Shown here piece by piece: positions 24,467 through 36,434 of a stretch of 64,000 nt of DNA; positions within the stretch are counted from its first letter, which is position 1; each line of letters starts with the position of its first letter. The position numbers and the translations under genes are program-made. Under the pieces are notes generated by a model. That model did not search any database. It worked only from the letters and a program-made list of their open reading frames with translations, and had not been told where the DNA came from. The stretch lies in NCBI GenBank assembly GCA_014529385.2, contig CM043951.1, positions 112,596,969-112,660,968 of the forward strand, read 5' to 3'. This stretch comes from Adiantum capillus-veneris. Taxonomy: Eukaryota > Streptophyta > Polypodiopsida > Polypodiales > Pteridaceae.

Positions 24467-25267
24467 TGTTGAGAGAGAAAGAGAGAGCACAAAAATAGAA
24501 CCCCAAAGTGTGTAGAATACACACATGAGATGATGTATATATAGAGGGGACCTGGGTGCCATATATTGAGTAGCTTCACATATAAGCTCAAAACCCCCGC
24601 TCAAATAAGGGTCCCTAACTGTGGATGAAAAAACCCTTGGGGGATCAAGGGAAAAACCCACAGCTCTATATACACCCACCGTTATATTATAAAAATCATT
24701 GAATGTACAAATGTTCATGAGGAGCTACTTCACTCCTTTTACAATGAATATTTTATGAGGAGCTACATCACTCCTTTTACAATGAATGTTTTATGAGGAG
24801 TTACCTAACTCCTATCCTATCAAATACAATAATGAATACAAAGGTTCAATAAAGAGGTGTAAAGGGTATCGATTAGCTTGTAATCAGAAGTGTCTCCGTG
24901 AATCTGCTATGTAGCTTGTCATCAATACGGCATCACCAGACATGTCTTCATAAATCTTTTATTGTCACCAAGTTTGTCTTCATGAAATCAATTCTTTGAT
25001 CAATCCTACATAGATCATAGACTCAAAAAACATAGTCATGAAAATTATTAGCATCGTTAGTGAAATAATTACGTCAATGCCATAAGAGATGGTTCGCGAT
25101 GCCACTCTTTTGACGATATATATACGCATGACAACATATGGTACATAAAGTATGAATGTAAAAGTACAAGATGCGTGATTACGTGATGCAAATGATATGT
25201 GTATATACTACATAAAACGACATTTATCAATGTAGTGATATCAATGAATATCATCAAAGTATTAACA

Positions 25268-25810
25268 AAACATCATCATGATATCAATAGAAATGAATAA
25301 ATCATCATGGTATCAACAAAAAGCATCATGTTATCACCGAGAATAATCATTGTATCAATGAAACAACATCATGGTATCACCGAGAATAACCATGGTATCA
25401 ACGAAACACCATCATGGCATCACCGAGAATAATCATTGTATCAACGAAACAACATCATGGTATCACCGATAATAACCATGGTATCAAACAAACAATATCA
25501 TGGTATCACCGAGAATAACCATGGCATCAATGAAATATCATCATGGTATTAGTGAGAATAACTATGGCACAAACGAAATATCATCATGGTATCACCGAGA
25601 ATAATGATGGTATCAATGAAACAACATCATGGTATCACCAAGATAACTATGGAATCAACGAAATATCATCATGGCATCACTGAGAATAACCATAGTATCA
25701 ACGAAATATCATCATGGTATCAACGAAAATCACCATGACCAAAGTACTAACAAAACATCATCATGGTACCATCAAAATCACTATAGTATCAACGAGAGAT
25801 TATCAATAAA
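25268..25810 (-). repeat. TRIM1 ~40-bp array with primer-site complement
   Basis: The plus strand repeats 'catcatggtatcaccgagaa' + 'taaccatggtatcaacgaaa'. CATGGTATCA occurs exactly about nine times, with many one-base variants. Read in the element's sense direction this is TGATACCATG, the reverse complement of the LTR/primer-site junction CA|TGGTATCA. Confidence 0.85.
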
Positions 25811-25984
25811 ATGACATAAACTATATCTCTAGAAGAATAATTATACGAGAATCAACAGTACCAACATTAGCTCGATAGAATTTGGACGATCATCAATGGC
25901 TCAACTGAATCCGAACGATATGTAGCTGATTTCTGTAGCAAAGTTACGTCAGTAACAAATATATGATCGACGATCAATTATGAG

Positions 25985-27095
25985 AAAAATCAGAATCAAA
26001 AAGTTAAATTTTTCTTTTCAAACATATTCGCAGTCCAAGAATAATAACCCAAAATCGGTGCAGAATTTAGAGAAACTTTCTTCTGCAAAGTTGTAGAACA
26101 CATCGATTGATCTGATGGCTCTCATGAATAGTTTTTGCAAAATCGTTTTCAATTATGAGAAAAAAAACAAAAAAACAAAAGCTGCTTTTCAAACATATTC
26201 GGAATCAGAGAACGATAACCCAAAATTGGTGCTGAATTTAGAGAAACTTTCTTTTGCAAAGTTGTACACCACATGGATTCCGATGGCTCAAGCGAATTGT
26301 TTAATAAGTCATAATCGATACAAAATTTCAAAAACAAATCTTTCTTCTGCAAAGTTATAGATCACATCGATTTCGGTGTCCTACATGAACAGTTTCTGCA
26401 AAATTGTTTTCAATCAGGAGAAAAATTAAAAACAAAAAGCGAAGTTGCTTTTCAGGCATCTACGCAGTCCGCGAACGATAACTCAAAATCAGTGCAGAAG
26501 TTGAAAAAAATTTTCTTTTGCAAAGTTGTAGACCACATCGATTCTAGTGCTTTACGCAGGTTGTTTCTGCAAAATCGTTTTGAATCGGTAGGAAAAAAAA
26601 AAACAAAAAGCGAACTTACTTTTCAGGCATGTATGAAATCCGCGAACGATAGCTCAAAATCGGTGCAGAATTTGAAAAAACTTTCTTCTGCCCAGTTGTA
26701 CACCACATCAATTCTGTTGCCTAGGTGGGGAGTTTGTGCAAAATCGTTTTGAATTAGTAGAAAAAAAAAGCAAAGTTGCTTTTTAGGCATGTAGGCAATC
26801 CGCAAACGATGACTCAAAATGGGTGCAAAATTTGGAAAAACTTTCTACACATCGATTCCGTTGCCTATGCGGGTAGTTTTTGCAAAATCGTTTTGGATCA
26901 ATAGAAACTCAAAAACAAAAAGCGAAGTTGCTTTTCAAACATGTATGCAGTTCGCGAACGATAACTCAAAATCGGTGCAAAATTTGAAAAAAAATTCTTC
27001 TGCAAAGTTGTAGACCCATCGATTTCGGTTCCTTATGAGGGTAGTTTCTGCAAAATCGTTTTCAATCAGGAGAAAAATCATAAACAAAAATGTAT
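25985..27095 (-). repeat. TRIM1 ~150-170-bp tandem array
   Basis: About six units share 'cgcgaacgataactcaaaat', 'ggtgcagaatttgaaaaa', 'ctttcttctgcaaagttgta' and 'tgcaaaatcgttt'. The 'gcgaacgata' landmarks fall at about 26,465, 26,633, 26,795 and 26,944. The period is near nucleosome length. Confidence 0.85.
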
Positions 27096-27108
27096 CTCTA
27101 TGATACCA
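27096..27108 (-). promoter_or_regulatory. TRIM1 primer binding site (altered)
   Basis: On the minus strand TGGTATCATAGAG follows the LTR. It differs from the family's TGGTATCAGAGC by an extra T after the first eight bases, which still match the tRNA-iMet 3' end. Confidence 0.7.
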
Positions 27109-27240
27109 TGATGAGAGAGAAAGAGAGAGCACAAAAATAGAACCCCAAAGTGTGTAGAATACACACATGAGATGATGTATATATAGAGGGGACCTGGGTG
27201 CCATATATTGAGTAGCTTCACATATAAGCTCAACAAGGGG

Positions 27241-27514
27241 CACATGAAGGCTCCAAAATCCGCATGTTTATCTTTTTATTGAGTAAATCTATAAGCTTTG
27301 TCAAGAGCTCTTTTGGCATTGGAATTAGTCGTAGATTCCAAGGCGCATGAGGTACAATGAATACTACCATTATTTCAATTATAGAAGGATCCACATAACT
27401 TATCTCATGAGGCTCAAATGAAAAATCTTCGCCATGTTTGGAGAGTATTTGTTCAATGCGTTTTCTTTCAATCTCTATCAAGGATTCATTGCTTTCAGCT
27501 TTTAACATCTTCAA
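27241..27514 (-). pseudogene. Ty3-C RT N-terminus
   Basis: The frame ends ...VPHAPWNLRLIPMPKELLTK... and ...NMRILEPSCAP. This is the typical start of a Ty3-type RT (WN....P.PK, then ILEPS.APY). It stops where TRIM1 inserted; the next codons lie at 24,428-24,466. The upstream acidic part (EQILSKHGEDFSFEPHEI) is the usual protease-RT linker. Confidence 0.85.
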
Positions 27515-29260
27515 TGACTCTTGCGTAAACTTGTGCCCAATTCATTTGGATCTTGAAGACTAGGTTGCAAAGAAGACTAATACATCTTTTCCTTGTAATC
27601 TATAGGCAAATTAAGGAAATGTCAATGGTTTCATATTCTTTGCTACAGTATTGTACTTTGTCTCCACTTGCACTTCTAGATCTTTTTGTACATTGCTCAT
27701 CTTTGAAAGATTCAATGATTCTATACATGTCCATAGAAGCTACGTTTACCAGGTCATTTCCATGCAGAAAACTAGAAGGTGTCATAGCATTGAAATCACC
27801 ATAGTATCTATGAAGGAAACCTCTTCAACAAAACCTGAAATGTATTCATCCTCATCTAGCAAATCATGGTTTTTGTATTTTCTCTATATACTATTTATAT
27901 ATTGTTTTTGTCCTTTCTTTGAATCTCCAAGCATTGTAAAAGATATTGATCCATCCTTTGCTACTAGAGCACCTGTAGAAAAAGCTTTGTCTCCCTTTGG
28001 ATCAAGCAAGAACGTTTTTCTTCTCGTAGCACTACACTCCCACTTTACAATGGTACTTGGCCAGAACCCCTCATCTCCCATTGATCTCAAAATTCCTTGC
28101 TTGGTTTAGGTTAAAAAGGTTTCTTAAGCTATCACAATTTATCTGATGGTCAATGCAAACTGTCAAGAATTGAACAGCTTGTTTTTCATCTTTTCTTTTG
28201 ACCCTGGCATAGACGAATCCATTATCCAATACTTTTGTCTCCATTCGCACTACGATGACTTCTCTTGGACAAAGAATTTTTGCTCTCCTTTCACATCCCC
28301 TATGGTTACATTAGCATTTGTAAAAGCACCATAGGTATCCCCAAATGAGTTGTTTTCATCCCTAATCATCCATCCATGGTCAATATCAATTGGAAACTTC
28401 ACTTCATATACGGACTCTTGGACATGAAGTAAATCTCTGTAACATGGTCTGTCAAGGCTACAAAAGACTCCTCAAGATCTCCCACCTTAACCAAGATTTT
28501 TATTGTAGCCCTTTCCCAATGGTTTCTAGATTAGTGGCTCTTATGAGTGGCTTCCTCATCATCTTCATCTTCAAATTTAACATGCATATTTATGCTGCAC
28601 GAAGACTGGTAGTAGCTTACAACATTCTCATCTTCATCCCTTGTTGTACTTGTATTAGATGTGTCTTTGAAGCACACTCCTTAGTCATTAATTGTATAAA
28701 GTCCATTAAATCTTGTCTCTTTCTTCTTATGGTATCAATGCTTCTCTCGTTAAACTCTCTCTTTGAAATGCCAAAGAATTCTCCCAATGTAAACTCCACC
28801 TTTCTATTTAAGATCACTTCCTCTAAAACTTTCTTTAAATCTGTGGAAGATTCAAATTTTGATTGTAGCTTATATGATGGGATTTTTCCTTTGCTCTTTG
28901 TGTTGTCTTGCTTTTCCTTTGGTGCAATAGCTCTCATTGGTACTTTTTTTGATGAAGGTTCTCATGCCATGGGCTCTTGAGAGGGACTCGGATCCTTTCT
29001 TCCTCCACCTCTACTAGCCCTCTTTGAGGGGCCTTCATCGCCATTTTCTCTCCTTCTTTTTCCTTCAACAAATGCATTGTTGCCTCAACACTTTGCAATG
29101 TAGGCATGCACTGACATGGCAGCTACCTACAGGTTCATTCTGCCTAGTCTCAAGATGGATACAATCTCCAACTTCATGTAAGATTTCTATAGTCAACTTC
29201 TCCTTTATAGCTAACTCCATCGCAAATGGCCAGACAACTTCACTATCCTCACTCACGTAA
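27515..29260 (-). pseudogene. Ty3-C gag/protease region
   Basis: Frames on the minus strand give, in order, ...YKLQSKFESSTDLKKVLEEV... with ...EFTLGEFFGISKREFNE... (28,617-28,937). Next is ...ATIKILVKVGDLEESFVALT (about 28,440-28,520) and TDHVTEIYFMS. This corresponds to a retropepsin active site (usually D-H/S-G-T/S), here D-H-V-T with Gly lost. A post-protease segment follows (NATNVTIGDV-like, EQKFFVQ). Another frame at 27,884-28,090 leads toward RT. Protease would cut the polyprotein. Stops and frame changes occur throughout. Confidence 0.7.
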
Positions 29261-29262
29261 TA

Positions 29263-29544
29263 CTAAATAAATTTTGATCCTTTGAGAATGACTTCTTGAC
29301 CAGACTTCAAGCCAAATGTTGCTGCTTTAACCCTTGAGATAACATGACTGTTTTCCATGTCCTCAACTAGATTTTTCATCCCTCCTTTGCAGAATTTGGT
29401 TGCCAATGGCTCTCTTGTTTCACTAAGATATATATTTTCCTCTTTGAAGAAGACAAGATCTTTGCCCAAGGCATCTTTGAAGCTTTCACACTCCCTTATT
29501 GAATGGTCTGGGTTGTCACACCACATGCACCTATTTACAAACAC
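29263..29544 (-). pseudogene. Ty3-C gag zinc knuckle
   Basis: The frame opens MFVNRCMWCDNPDHSIRECE. C6, C9, H14 and C19 form a perfect CX2CX4HX4C knuckle, the nucleic-acid-binding motif of gag nucleocapsid. The tail reads ...FCKGGMKNLVEDMENSHV.... A degraded relative lies on the plus strand at 52,208-52,432. The frame closes after 93 codons; upstream gag is in other frames. Confidence 0.85.
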
Positions 29545-30481
29545 CTCTCTATTTTGAGGTATTTGACTTAAAGACTATCTATATGTTTGCACTTGTTTTT
29601 CAAGCCTTGCTAGCTTTAATTTCAGCTAATGTATGCCCTTCACAAGCTCTTCGAGCATATATCCATCATCCTTAGAAGCTACAATAGTAGGTTTTGGTGG
29701 CTTTTTTTAAAAAGCAAACACTGGAGTACCATTGTTCACCACCATCTTGTCTCTTCTGTGCTTTCTTTTTGCCAATAGGGAGACTTCATCTTGTACATTA
29801 TTTCACCTTATCTTCAAACCTTGCTCTCTATCTTTGTCTTCCAAGAAGAGAAGCTCTAACTTCTCTTCAATTTATTTTCCCACTGCTTGTAGGAAAATTT
29901 CTACCTTCTCCCTATCGAAGGAGGCTTGTTCAGTATGTGATAGTGGAGCATAACGCCGCTCAAACTCTCTGAGAAGCTCTATAGCAAAAATCTCTTCTTT
30001 AGGCTTTGCAACCCAATCTAAGAATTTTTTTTTGGTCACCCTCTTGGAGTCCTCCATAAAGTAGTCTTCTTTTAGAGAAAGATTGAATTCCTCCAGATTT
30101 CATCCATGAGCATTTTGGATTTCTCTAATACGATCTATAATTTCCGGGACACAAACTAGCTCAAAACTTTGGACCATGTCAGCCTCACACACGATTCAAA
30201 TCCATTTCCTTCATATAATCTTGTAGATACTTTGTGATGTCCTTGCCATCAAATTGGTTTATTCTCTTCACAATAGATTGTTGTGCCTTGGTGATTGAAA
30301 TCTGGCTTCTTTCCACTACTTGTTGTTGCTCCATATACATGGAAAATGCTTGAAACATCTACACGACTACAGGATCAGAGTGCATTCCATGTGTCTCCGA
30401 AATTTCATTCATGGCTAACAAAGTCTGAAGATCAATTCAAAAACTCCCACCCCATCATCTCTGAGTCAGGTTCACGAGAAA
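29545..30481 (-). pseudogene. Ty3-C gag N-terminal region and leader
   Basis: The readable part (29,872-30,057) has DWVAKPKEEIFAIELLREFE, repeated at 16,985-17,269. From about 30,060 to 30,481 the sequence matches 17,270-17,632 and is the 5' leader. No continuous gag frame survives. Confidence 0.65.
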
Positions 30482-30877
30482 TACTGGGATGTGTGCGAAC
30501 TAGTTGGGAAGGTGCAGAACATACCTTTGGCTATGAGAGTTCCCGATGAGAGTAAAATACAAACGTTTATGGAAAATCAGCAACTCTCTTTCTAAAGATG
30601 AATGAAAATCTAAGAGAATTCATGAAAAGAGCGTTACAAACCCTTTCCACTATTGTGCTTGGGATTTGCTTGTTTTTGTAGGCGAGTTCATGACAAAAGG
30701 TTCACCAATCCACATTCAATTTCACTTAAGAAGAGAGATTTAGAGCACTAAACTTTTAGCCATGGAACCTTAGTGATCATACAACATAAATACCAATCCC
30801 TTGCCCCCAATTACAAGTCGTAACATCAAACGGTGGAAAGGAATACACAAGCTTCCACCTTCATGAAGACCATTTTG
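30482..30877 (-). repeat. Ty3-C 5' LTR, truncated
   Basis: This is collinear with the 17,633-18,060 part of the intact LTR. Shared pieces are 'gagttcccgatgagagt', 'tgcttgtttttgtaggcgagttc', 'cacattcaatttca', 'taacatcaaacg' and 'aaaggaatacac'. It stops at about 30,877, so about 760 bp of LTR are missing. Confidence 0.8.
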
Positions 30878-31918
30878 AATTTTAATGCAAAACCATAAAC
30901 ATAAACGTCAAGCTGTACATGTATAATGAATGAGCACAACTGTATCAAGATTATGACAACTACAAAAAAAAACATATATGGAGGATTTCACCCTCATGGT
31001 AATGCCTTCCAATTGATGGCCTCTCCCTCCTCCTAGAACTGGGCCAAAAGGGCCACAAATCCATGCTTGTACCCATACTTCTCCTCTTGGTGTGTTAGAG
31101 GGTGCTTCACGAGAACTTCCTACAAAGTAAACAAGTAACCATAAGATAAATATTCGCATAACATATACATATTTTGCAACTTAAAGCATACATATAATAC
31201 TTACAAACTTATACCAGAGAATGTCATAGCCCCTGCTCTCAAGATATGTGATGCTCCAGCAAACTCCAAATATGCTCTAGCTCATCTCTTTGCTGCAAAA
31301 ATCTTTGAGGATTGTTTTGTGTCTTGCATTAATCCCCACCCACTTTTGTGCATCCAACCATGCCGGCTTTGGACTTTTAGCCTTGTACCTATCTCGTGCC
31401 TTTGACCAACTGTGTGACATTGTGGTAATCTCCACACTCAATCTAGAAATTTGAGACTGGATCATACCCCTGTAGCGGCCTTTACTCTCTGTGAATGTCC
31501 TCGATGATGTAATTATTTCTTTCATCGTCATGATCATCCAAAATCTCCGTCACTTAGTGGAAAAACTGAATTGTACAGAGCTACCAAATCCTCACATGGC
31601 GTTTCCCACCATATCTACCACAATAGCTCCATCCTTGGTCTTGTACACCTTGCTAGGATCATGCACATGTGATCCCCAAGGTGTATGTGGTGTATCAATC
31701 AATGAACTATCTAAATAGGAGAGTGGTGGACACTCTCTCAGTGGTGCGGACGCATGGGTAGAACCGCTACCACAAGAACCACTGCCTTCAAAATGACACC
31801 TACCTGGTCTTGAAGAAGAACAAGCCGTCGATGTAATTGGCACACTTAGGTGAGGTGAAGGGACAATTGGTGTAGGGGACACACTAGTCCTAGGCGTAGG
31901 GATAGTCGTACTAGGTCT
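30878..31918. other. Unassigned stretch
   Basis: Two minus-strand frames (31,277-31,537 and 31,592-31,882) look protein-like. The first has ...KPAWLDAQKWVGINA..., a P.W....W layout sometimes seen in plant En/Spm-type proteins. The second is Ser/Pro-rich. I do not recognise either with confidence. Nothing else is visible. Confidence 0.3.
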
Positions 31919-32905
31919 ATTAAATTACTTAAATTGACCGATCTAATACAGACCAATCCTCAACAGACTACCATTTTTGAAGATCATTTGTAATTCTAGA
32001 ATCTGTTTGCTTTATTAAAGTCCATTTATGTAATTTTACTTTGTTTGTCAAAGTTCGTCTACGTTTTTGAAGTATACAAGTCGTTTGTGAAGTCCATTTA
32101 TATTTTTGAAGTTCGTTTATAATTTTTATACCAGTTGTTGCCAGCTCTAACTACCTCACATTCTCCAGCCATGCCCGATCCTCGCACGCCTTGGTCTGGA
32201 GGTGCACAAAGATTAGGACTATTAGGTAATAATATCGTCTTTATTGGTCAATGCCTATATTAGAGGGTTCAACATAAGTACACACCCATGTCTACATGAC
32301 TATGCATGTAAAAAGATCCAATATAAACCCTAATCTAGTACATGTGGATTTTTTAAATGGACTAATCTAATACGATCTGATCCTCTAAAGACTACCATTT
32401 CTAAAAATAATTTCTGTTTTTGAAATCCGTTTGCAAAATTTGTGGTTTATTTGAATTATTGATGTCCATTTGCGTTATTTTACTTCATTTGTCAAAAGTC
32501 TATTTGCATTTTTGAAGTCTGTTTGTACTTTTTCTACCATTTGCTACTAGCTCTAACTACCTCACATTCTTTAGACATACTCGATCCCTACACACCTCAA
32601 TCTAGAGGTAATCGGAGATCAGGACCACTGGGTCATAATCTCGTCTTTATTGGTCAATGCCTACACTCAAGGGTTCTATATAAGAACACACCCATGTCTA
32701 CATGACAATTAATGCATGTACATACATCTAATACAAACTCTAATCTAGTACATGCGGATTAATTAAATGGACCAATGTAATATAACCCGATCCTCAACAA
32801 ACCACAAAATTATTTGTTTGTTTTGAATTTGTTTGCATTTCTAAAGTCTATTTTCTTTTGAAGTTTGTTTGCATTATTTTACTTCGTTTATCAAAGCCCG
32901 TCTGC
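31919..32905. repeat. ~420-bp tandem repeat, 2.4 copies
   Basis: Units start at about 31,919, 32,349 and 32,758, each opening 'ttaaat..acc/act.atctaata'. They share 'ctctaactacctcacattct', 'cgtctttattggtcaatgcc', 'cacacccatgtctacatgac' and 'ccctaatctagtacatg'. The third copy is cut at about 32,905. Confidence 0.85.
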
Positions 32906-33609
32906 ATCACCAAGGGGAGTGAATCCCAACCCTACGGTGTAGCTAGGGGAGCAACACAACGTAGAGAACCTCTATTGTTTCCCCCATTTTCCACTTGGGG
33001 GCCGCCCATGGTTAAAGCATAGCCACTCTTTAAAGATCCCAAGGGTGCATGCTCACCCCGAGCACACACCCAATAGTCACAGTGTTAGCACCCCTTGGCA
33101 TCTGCACAACTACAGATGCAAAAGGGCTACAAAGTTTGAATTTTTGAGAGATGGTGTGGCATGCATGAAGTTGTGGCATCTGAGATGTTAATAACCAGGA
33201 TAGGAAATTCATGTCAACAATAACCCATTTCAAGAACAATGGAGGCGCAAACACATAAATCATGCAAGGCATGCCAAGTGGGGAGTAAAAAATTTAAAAG
33301 CAAGAAAAAAGCCTTGGTATGAATTAAGAAGGTAAGGCCAAAATCAACAATGATACCGAAGATCGAGGGAAGGCAACATTACAAGTATCCACTTTGCCAT
33401 GCGGCAAAGTCTTGTAAAACTATTTTCGAATGCATGCAAGGCAACAAATTTGACATCAAGGTTTTGTAGGTTTTCTTCTTCCTTTGATTAGTACAAAGGA
33501 GAAAGTAGGTAGCAGGAGCACTTATTGAAGTATGTATGTTTCCTTGCAAGCAAGGCTTGTGAGCATTCCCAATAGTACGATTTTTTTTTTTTTGAACACA
33601 CGATACACA
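32906..33609. other. Unassigned flank of TRIM2
   Basis: No recognised gene. An 80-codon minus frame at 33,030-33,272 has no motif. 'acaac' at 33,610-33,614 is the TRIM2 target duplication. Confidence 0.4.
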
Positions 33610-34489
33610 ACAACTGTTGAGAGAGAGAGAGAGATCACAAAAATAGAACCCCAAATGTGTAGAATACACACATGAGATGATGTATATATAGAGGGGACCT
33701 GTGTGCCATATACAGAGAAGCCATATATTGAGTAGCTTCACATATAAGATCAACACCCCCGCTAAAATAAGGGATGAAAAAACCCTTCGGGTGTCAAGGG
33801 AAAAACCCACAGCTCTATATACACCCATCGTTATATTATAAAAATCATTGAAAGTACAAATGTTCATGAGGAGCTACATCACTCCTTTTACAATGAATAT
33901 TTTATGAGGAGCTACATCACTCCTTTTACAATGAATGTTTTATGAGGAGTTACATTACTCCTATCCTATCAAATACAATAATGAATACAAAGGCTGAATA
34001 AAGATGTGTAAAGGATGTCGAGATTAGCTCGTAATCAGAAGTGTCTCCGTGAATTGCTGTGTAGCTTGTCATCACTATCGCATCACCAAACATATCTTCA
34101 TGTTGTCATCAATATGGCATCACCAAACATGTCTTCATAAATCTTTTATTGTCACCAAGTTTGTCTTCATGAAATCAATTCTTTGATCAATCCTACATAG
34201 ATCATAGACTCAAAAAACATATTCATGAAAATTATTAGCATCGTTAGTGAAATAATTACGTTCACAATGCCATAAGAGATGGTTTGCGACGCCACTCTTT
34301 TGACAACATATATACGGACAACAACACATGTGGACATAAAGTATGAACATAAAAAGTACAAGATGCATGATACGTGGTGCAAATGACATGTGTATATACT
34401 ACATAAAACAACATTTATCAACGTAGTGATATCAATGAGTATCATCAAAGTATTAACAAAATATCATCATTGTATCAATAAAAACGAAT

Positions 34490-34925
34490 AAATCATCATG
34501 GTATCAACGAAAAGCATCATAGAATAATCATTGTATCAACGAAACAACATCATGGTATCACCAAGAATAACCATGGTATCAACGAAACAACATCATGATA
34601 TCACTGAGAATAACCATGGTCTCAACGAAAAACATCATGGTATCACTGAGAATAACCATGGCATCAATGAAACAACATCATGGTATCACCGAGAATAACC
34701 ATGGACCATCATCATGGTATCAACGAAAATCACCATGGAATCAACGAAATATCATCATGGCATCACCAAAAATAACCATGGTATCAACGAAATATCATCA
34801 TGGCATCACTGAGAATAACCATGATATCAATGAAATATCATCATGGTATCAAAGAAAATCACCATGACTAAAGTATTAACAAAACATCATCATGTTACCA
34901 TCAAAATCACTATGGTGTCAACGAG
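34490..34925 (-). repeat. TRIM2 ~40-bp array with primer-site complement
   Basis: Same unit as in TRIM1. CATGGTATCA on the plus strand occurs exactly about seven or eight times, with variants such as 'catggcatca' and 'catgatatca' between. Confidence 0.85.
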
Positions 34926-35149
34926 AAATTATCAATAAAACGGCGTAAACTATATATGTAGAAGAATAATTATACAAGAATCAATGAATGAGTATATCAT
35001 ATAACAAAAAATCATGTACCAACAATAGCTCCATAGAATTTGGACGATCATCAACAGCTCGACTGAATTGGAATGATATGTCACTGGCTTCTGTAGCAAA
35101 GTTACGTCAGTAACAAATATATGATTGATGAAGAAAAAATATAATTGGG

Positions 35150-36345
35150 AGGTTTTTAATTTTGAGAAAAATCAAAAGCAAAAAGTAAAATTTTGCTTTT
35201 CAAACATATTCGCAGTCCGAGATGATAACCCAAAATCCATGCAAAATTTAGAGAAACTATCTTTTGCAAAGTTGTAGACCACAACAATTCCGATGGCTCA
35301 AGCGAATAGTTTCACATCGATTTCAGTGCCTTTGCGGGCTGTTTCTGCCTAATCGTTCTCAATTAGGAGAACAATTGGAAATAAAAAGCGAAAGTTGCTT
35401 TTGAGACATGTACGCAGTCCGCCAACGATAACTCAAAATCGTTGCAGAATTTGGAAAAATTTTCTTCTGAAAGTTGTAGACCACATTGATTCCGATGCTT
35501 ATAGCAGCTAGTTTTTGCAAAATCGTTTTCAATAAGGAGAAAAAAAAGAAACAAAAAGCGAAGTTGCTTTTCAGGTACGTACGCAGTCTGCGAGAACGAT
35601 AAGTCAAAATAGATGCAGAATTTGAAAAAACTTTCTTCCGCAAAGTTGTAGACCACATCGATTTTGGTGCCTCAAGTGAGTAGTTTTTGCAAAGTTGTTT
35701 CCAATTAAGAGAAAAATCAAAAAAATAAAACAAAAGATGTTTTTCAGTATGTACGTAGTCCGCGAACGATAGCTCAAAACCGATGCAGAATTTGAAAAAC
35801 TTTCTTTTGTAAAGTTGTAGAACGCATCGATTCTAGTGCCTTTTGAAGGGTAGTTTCTGCATAATCGTTTTCAATTAGCAGAAAAATCAAAAACAAAAAG
35901 CAATAGTTGCTTTTCAGGTATGTACGCAGTCCGCGAACGATAACTCAAAATCGGTGTAGAATTTGAAAAAACTTTCTTCTGCAAAGTTGTAGACCACATC
36001 AATTCCGATGCCTTTCGCAAGTAGTTTCAGCAAAATCATTTTTAATTAGCAGAAACATCAAAAACAAAAAGCGGCACTCCATTTTGCAAAAATATAGAAC
36101 ACATCGATTCCAGTGCCTCTCGTGGGTAGTTTCTGCAACATCGTTTTTAATTAGCAGAAACATCAAAAACAAAAAGCGACAGTTGCTTTTCATGTATGTA
36201 CGCAGTCCGCGAACAATAACTGAAAATCGGTGCAAATTTTGAAAAAACTTCCTTTTGCAAAGTTGTAGACTACATCGATTCGGGTGCGTTTAGCGAGTAG
36301 TTTCTGCAAAATTGTTTTTGATGAGGAGAAAAATGGAAAACAAAA
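35150..36345 (-). repeat. TRIM2 ~170-bp tandem array
   Basis: The 'acgcagtcc' landmarks fall near 35,412, 35,580, 35,754, 35,924 and 36,199. The last interval includes an extra partial unit. The unit is the same as in TRIM1 and TRIM4. Confidence 0.85.
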
Positions 36346-36352
36346 ATATACT

Positions 36353-36364
36353 GCTCTGATACCA
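36353..36364 (-). promoter_or_regulatory. TRIM2 primer binding site (tRNA-iMet)
   Basis: The minus strand reads TGGTATCAGAGC directly after the LTR end ...AACA. This is the primer site commonly reported for plant elements primed by initiator methionine tRNA. Confidence 0.9.
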
Positions 36365-36365
36365 T

Positions 36366-36368
<3 letters not shown>

Positions 36369-36433
<65 letters not shown>
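36369..36433. repeat. (GA)n inside the TRIM2 5' LTR
   Basis: About 32 GA units lie inside the LTR. The other LTR has about seven, so the tract changed length after insertion. Confidence 0.95.

Positions 36434-36434
<1 letters not shown>

Larger units (their letters stand above)
24467..27235 (-). mobile_element. TRIM1: compact non-autonomous LTR element (2,769 bp)
   Basis: The LTRs are 24,467-24,593 and 27,109-27,235 (127 bp each). They differ at only two bases, both at the inner termini. The target duplication is AGGGG (24,462-24,466 and 27,236-27,240). The primer site next to the right LTR puts sense on the minus strand. GAGCGGGGG before the left LTR is the polypurine tract. The interior has no gag or pol, only tandem arrays (25,268-25,810 and 25,985-27,095) and spacer. 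It inserted into the RT of element C. Near-identical LTRs indicate a recent insertion. Mobility must have come from another element's proteins. Confidence 0.9.

Noticed and set aside
35359-35733. 124-codon frame inside the TRIM2 array
   Set aside because: It follows the tandem unit rather than a protein pattern, and TRIM1 and TRIM4 do not keep the same frame open.
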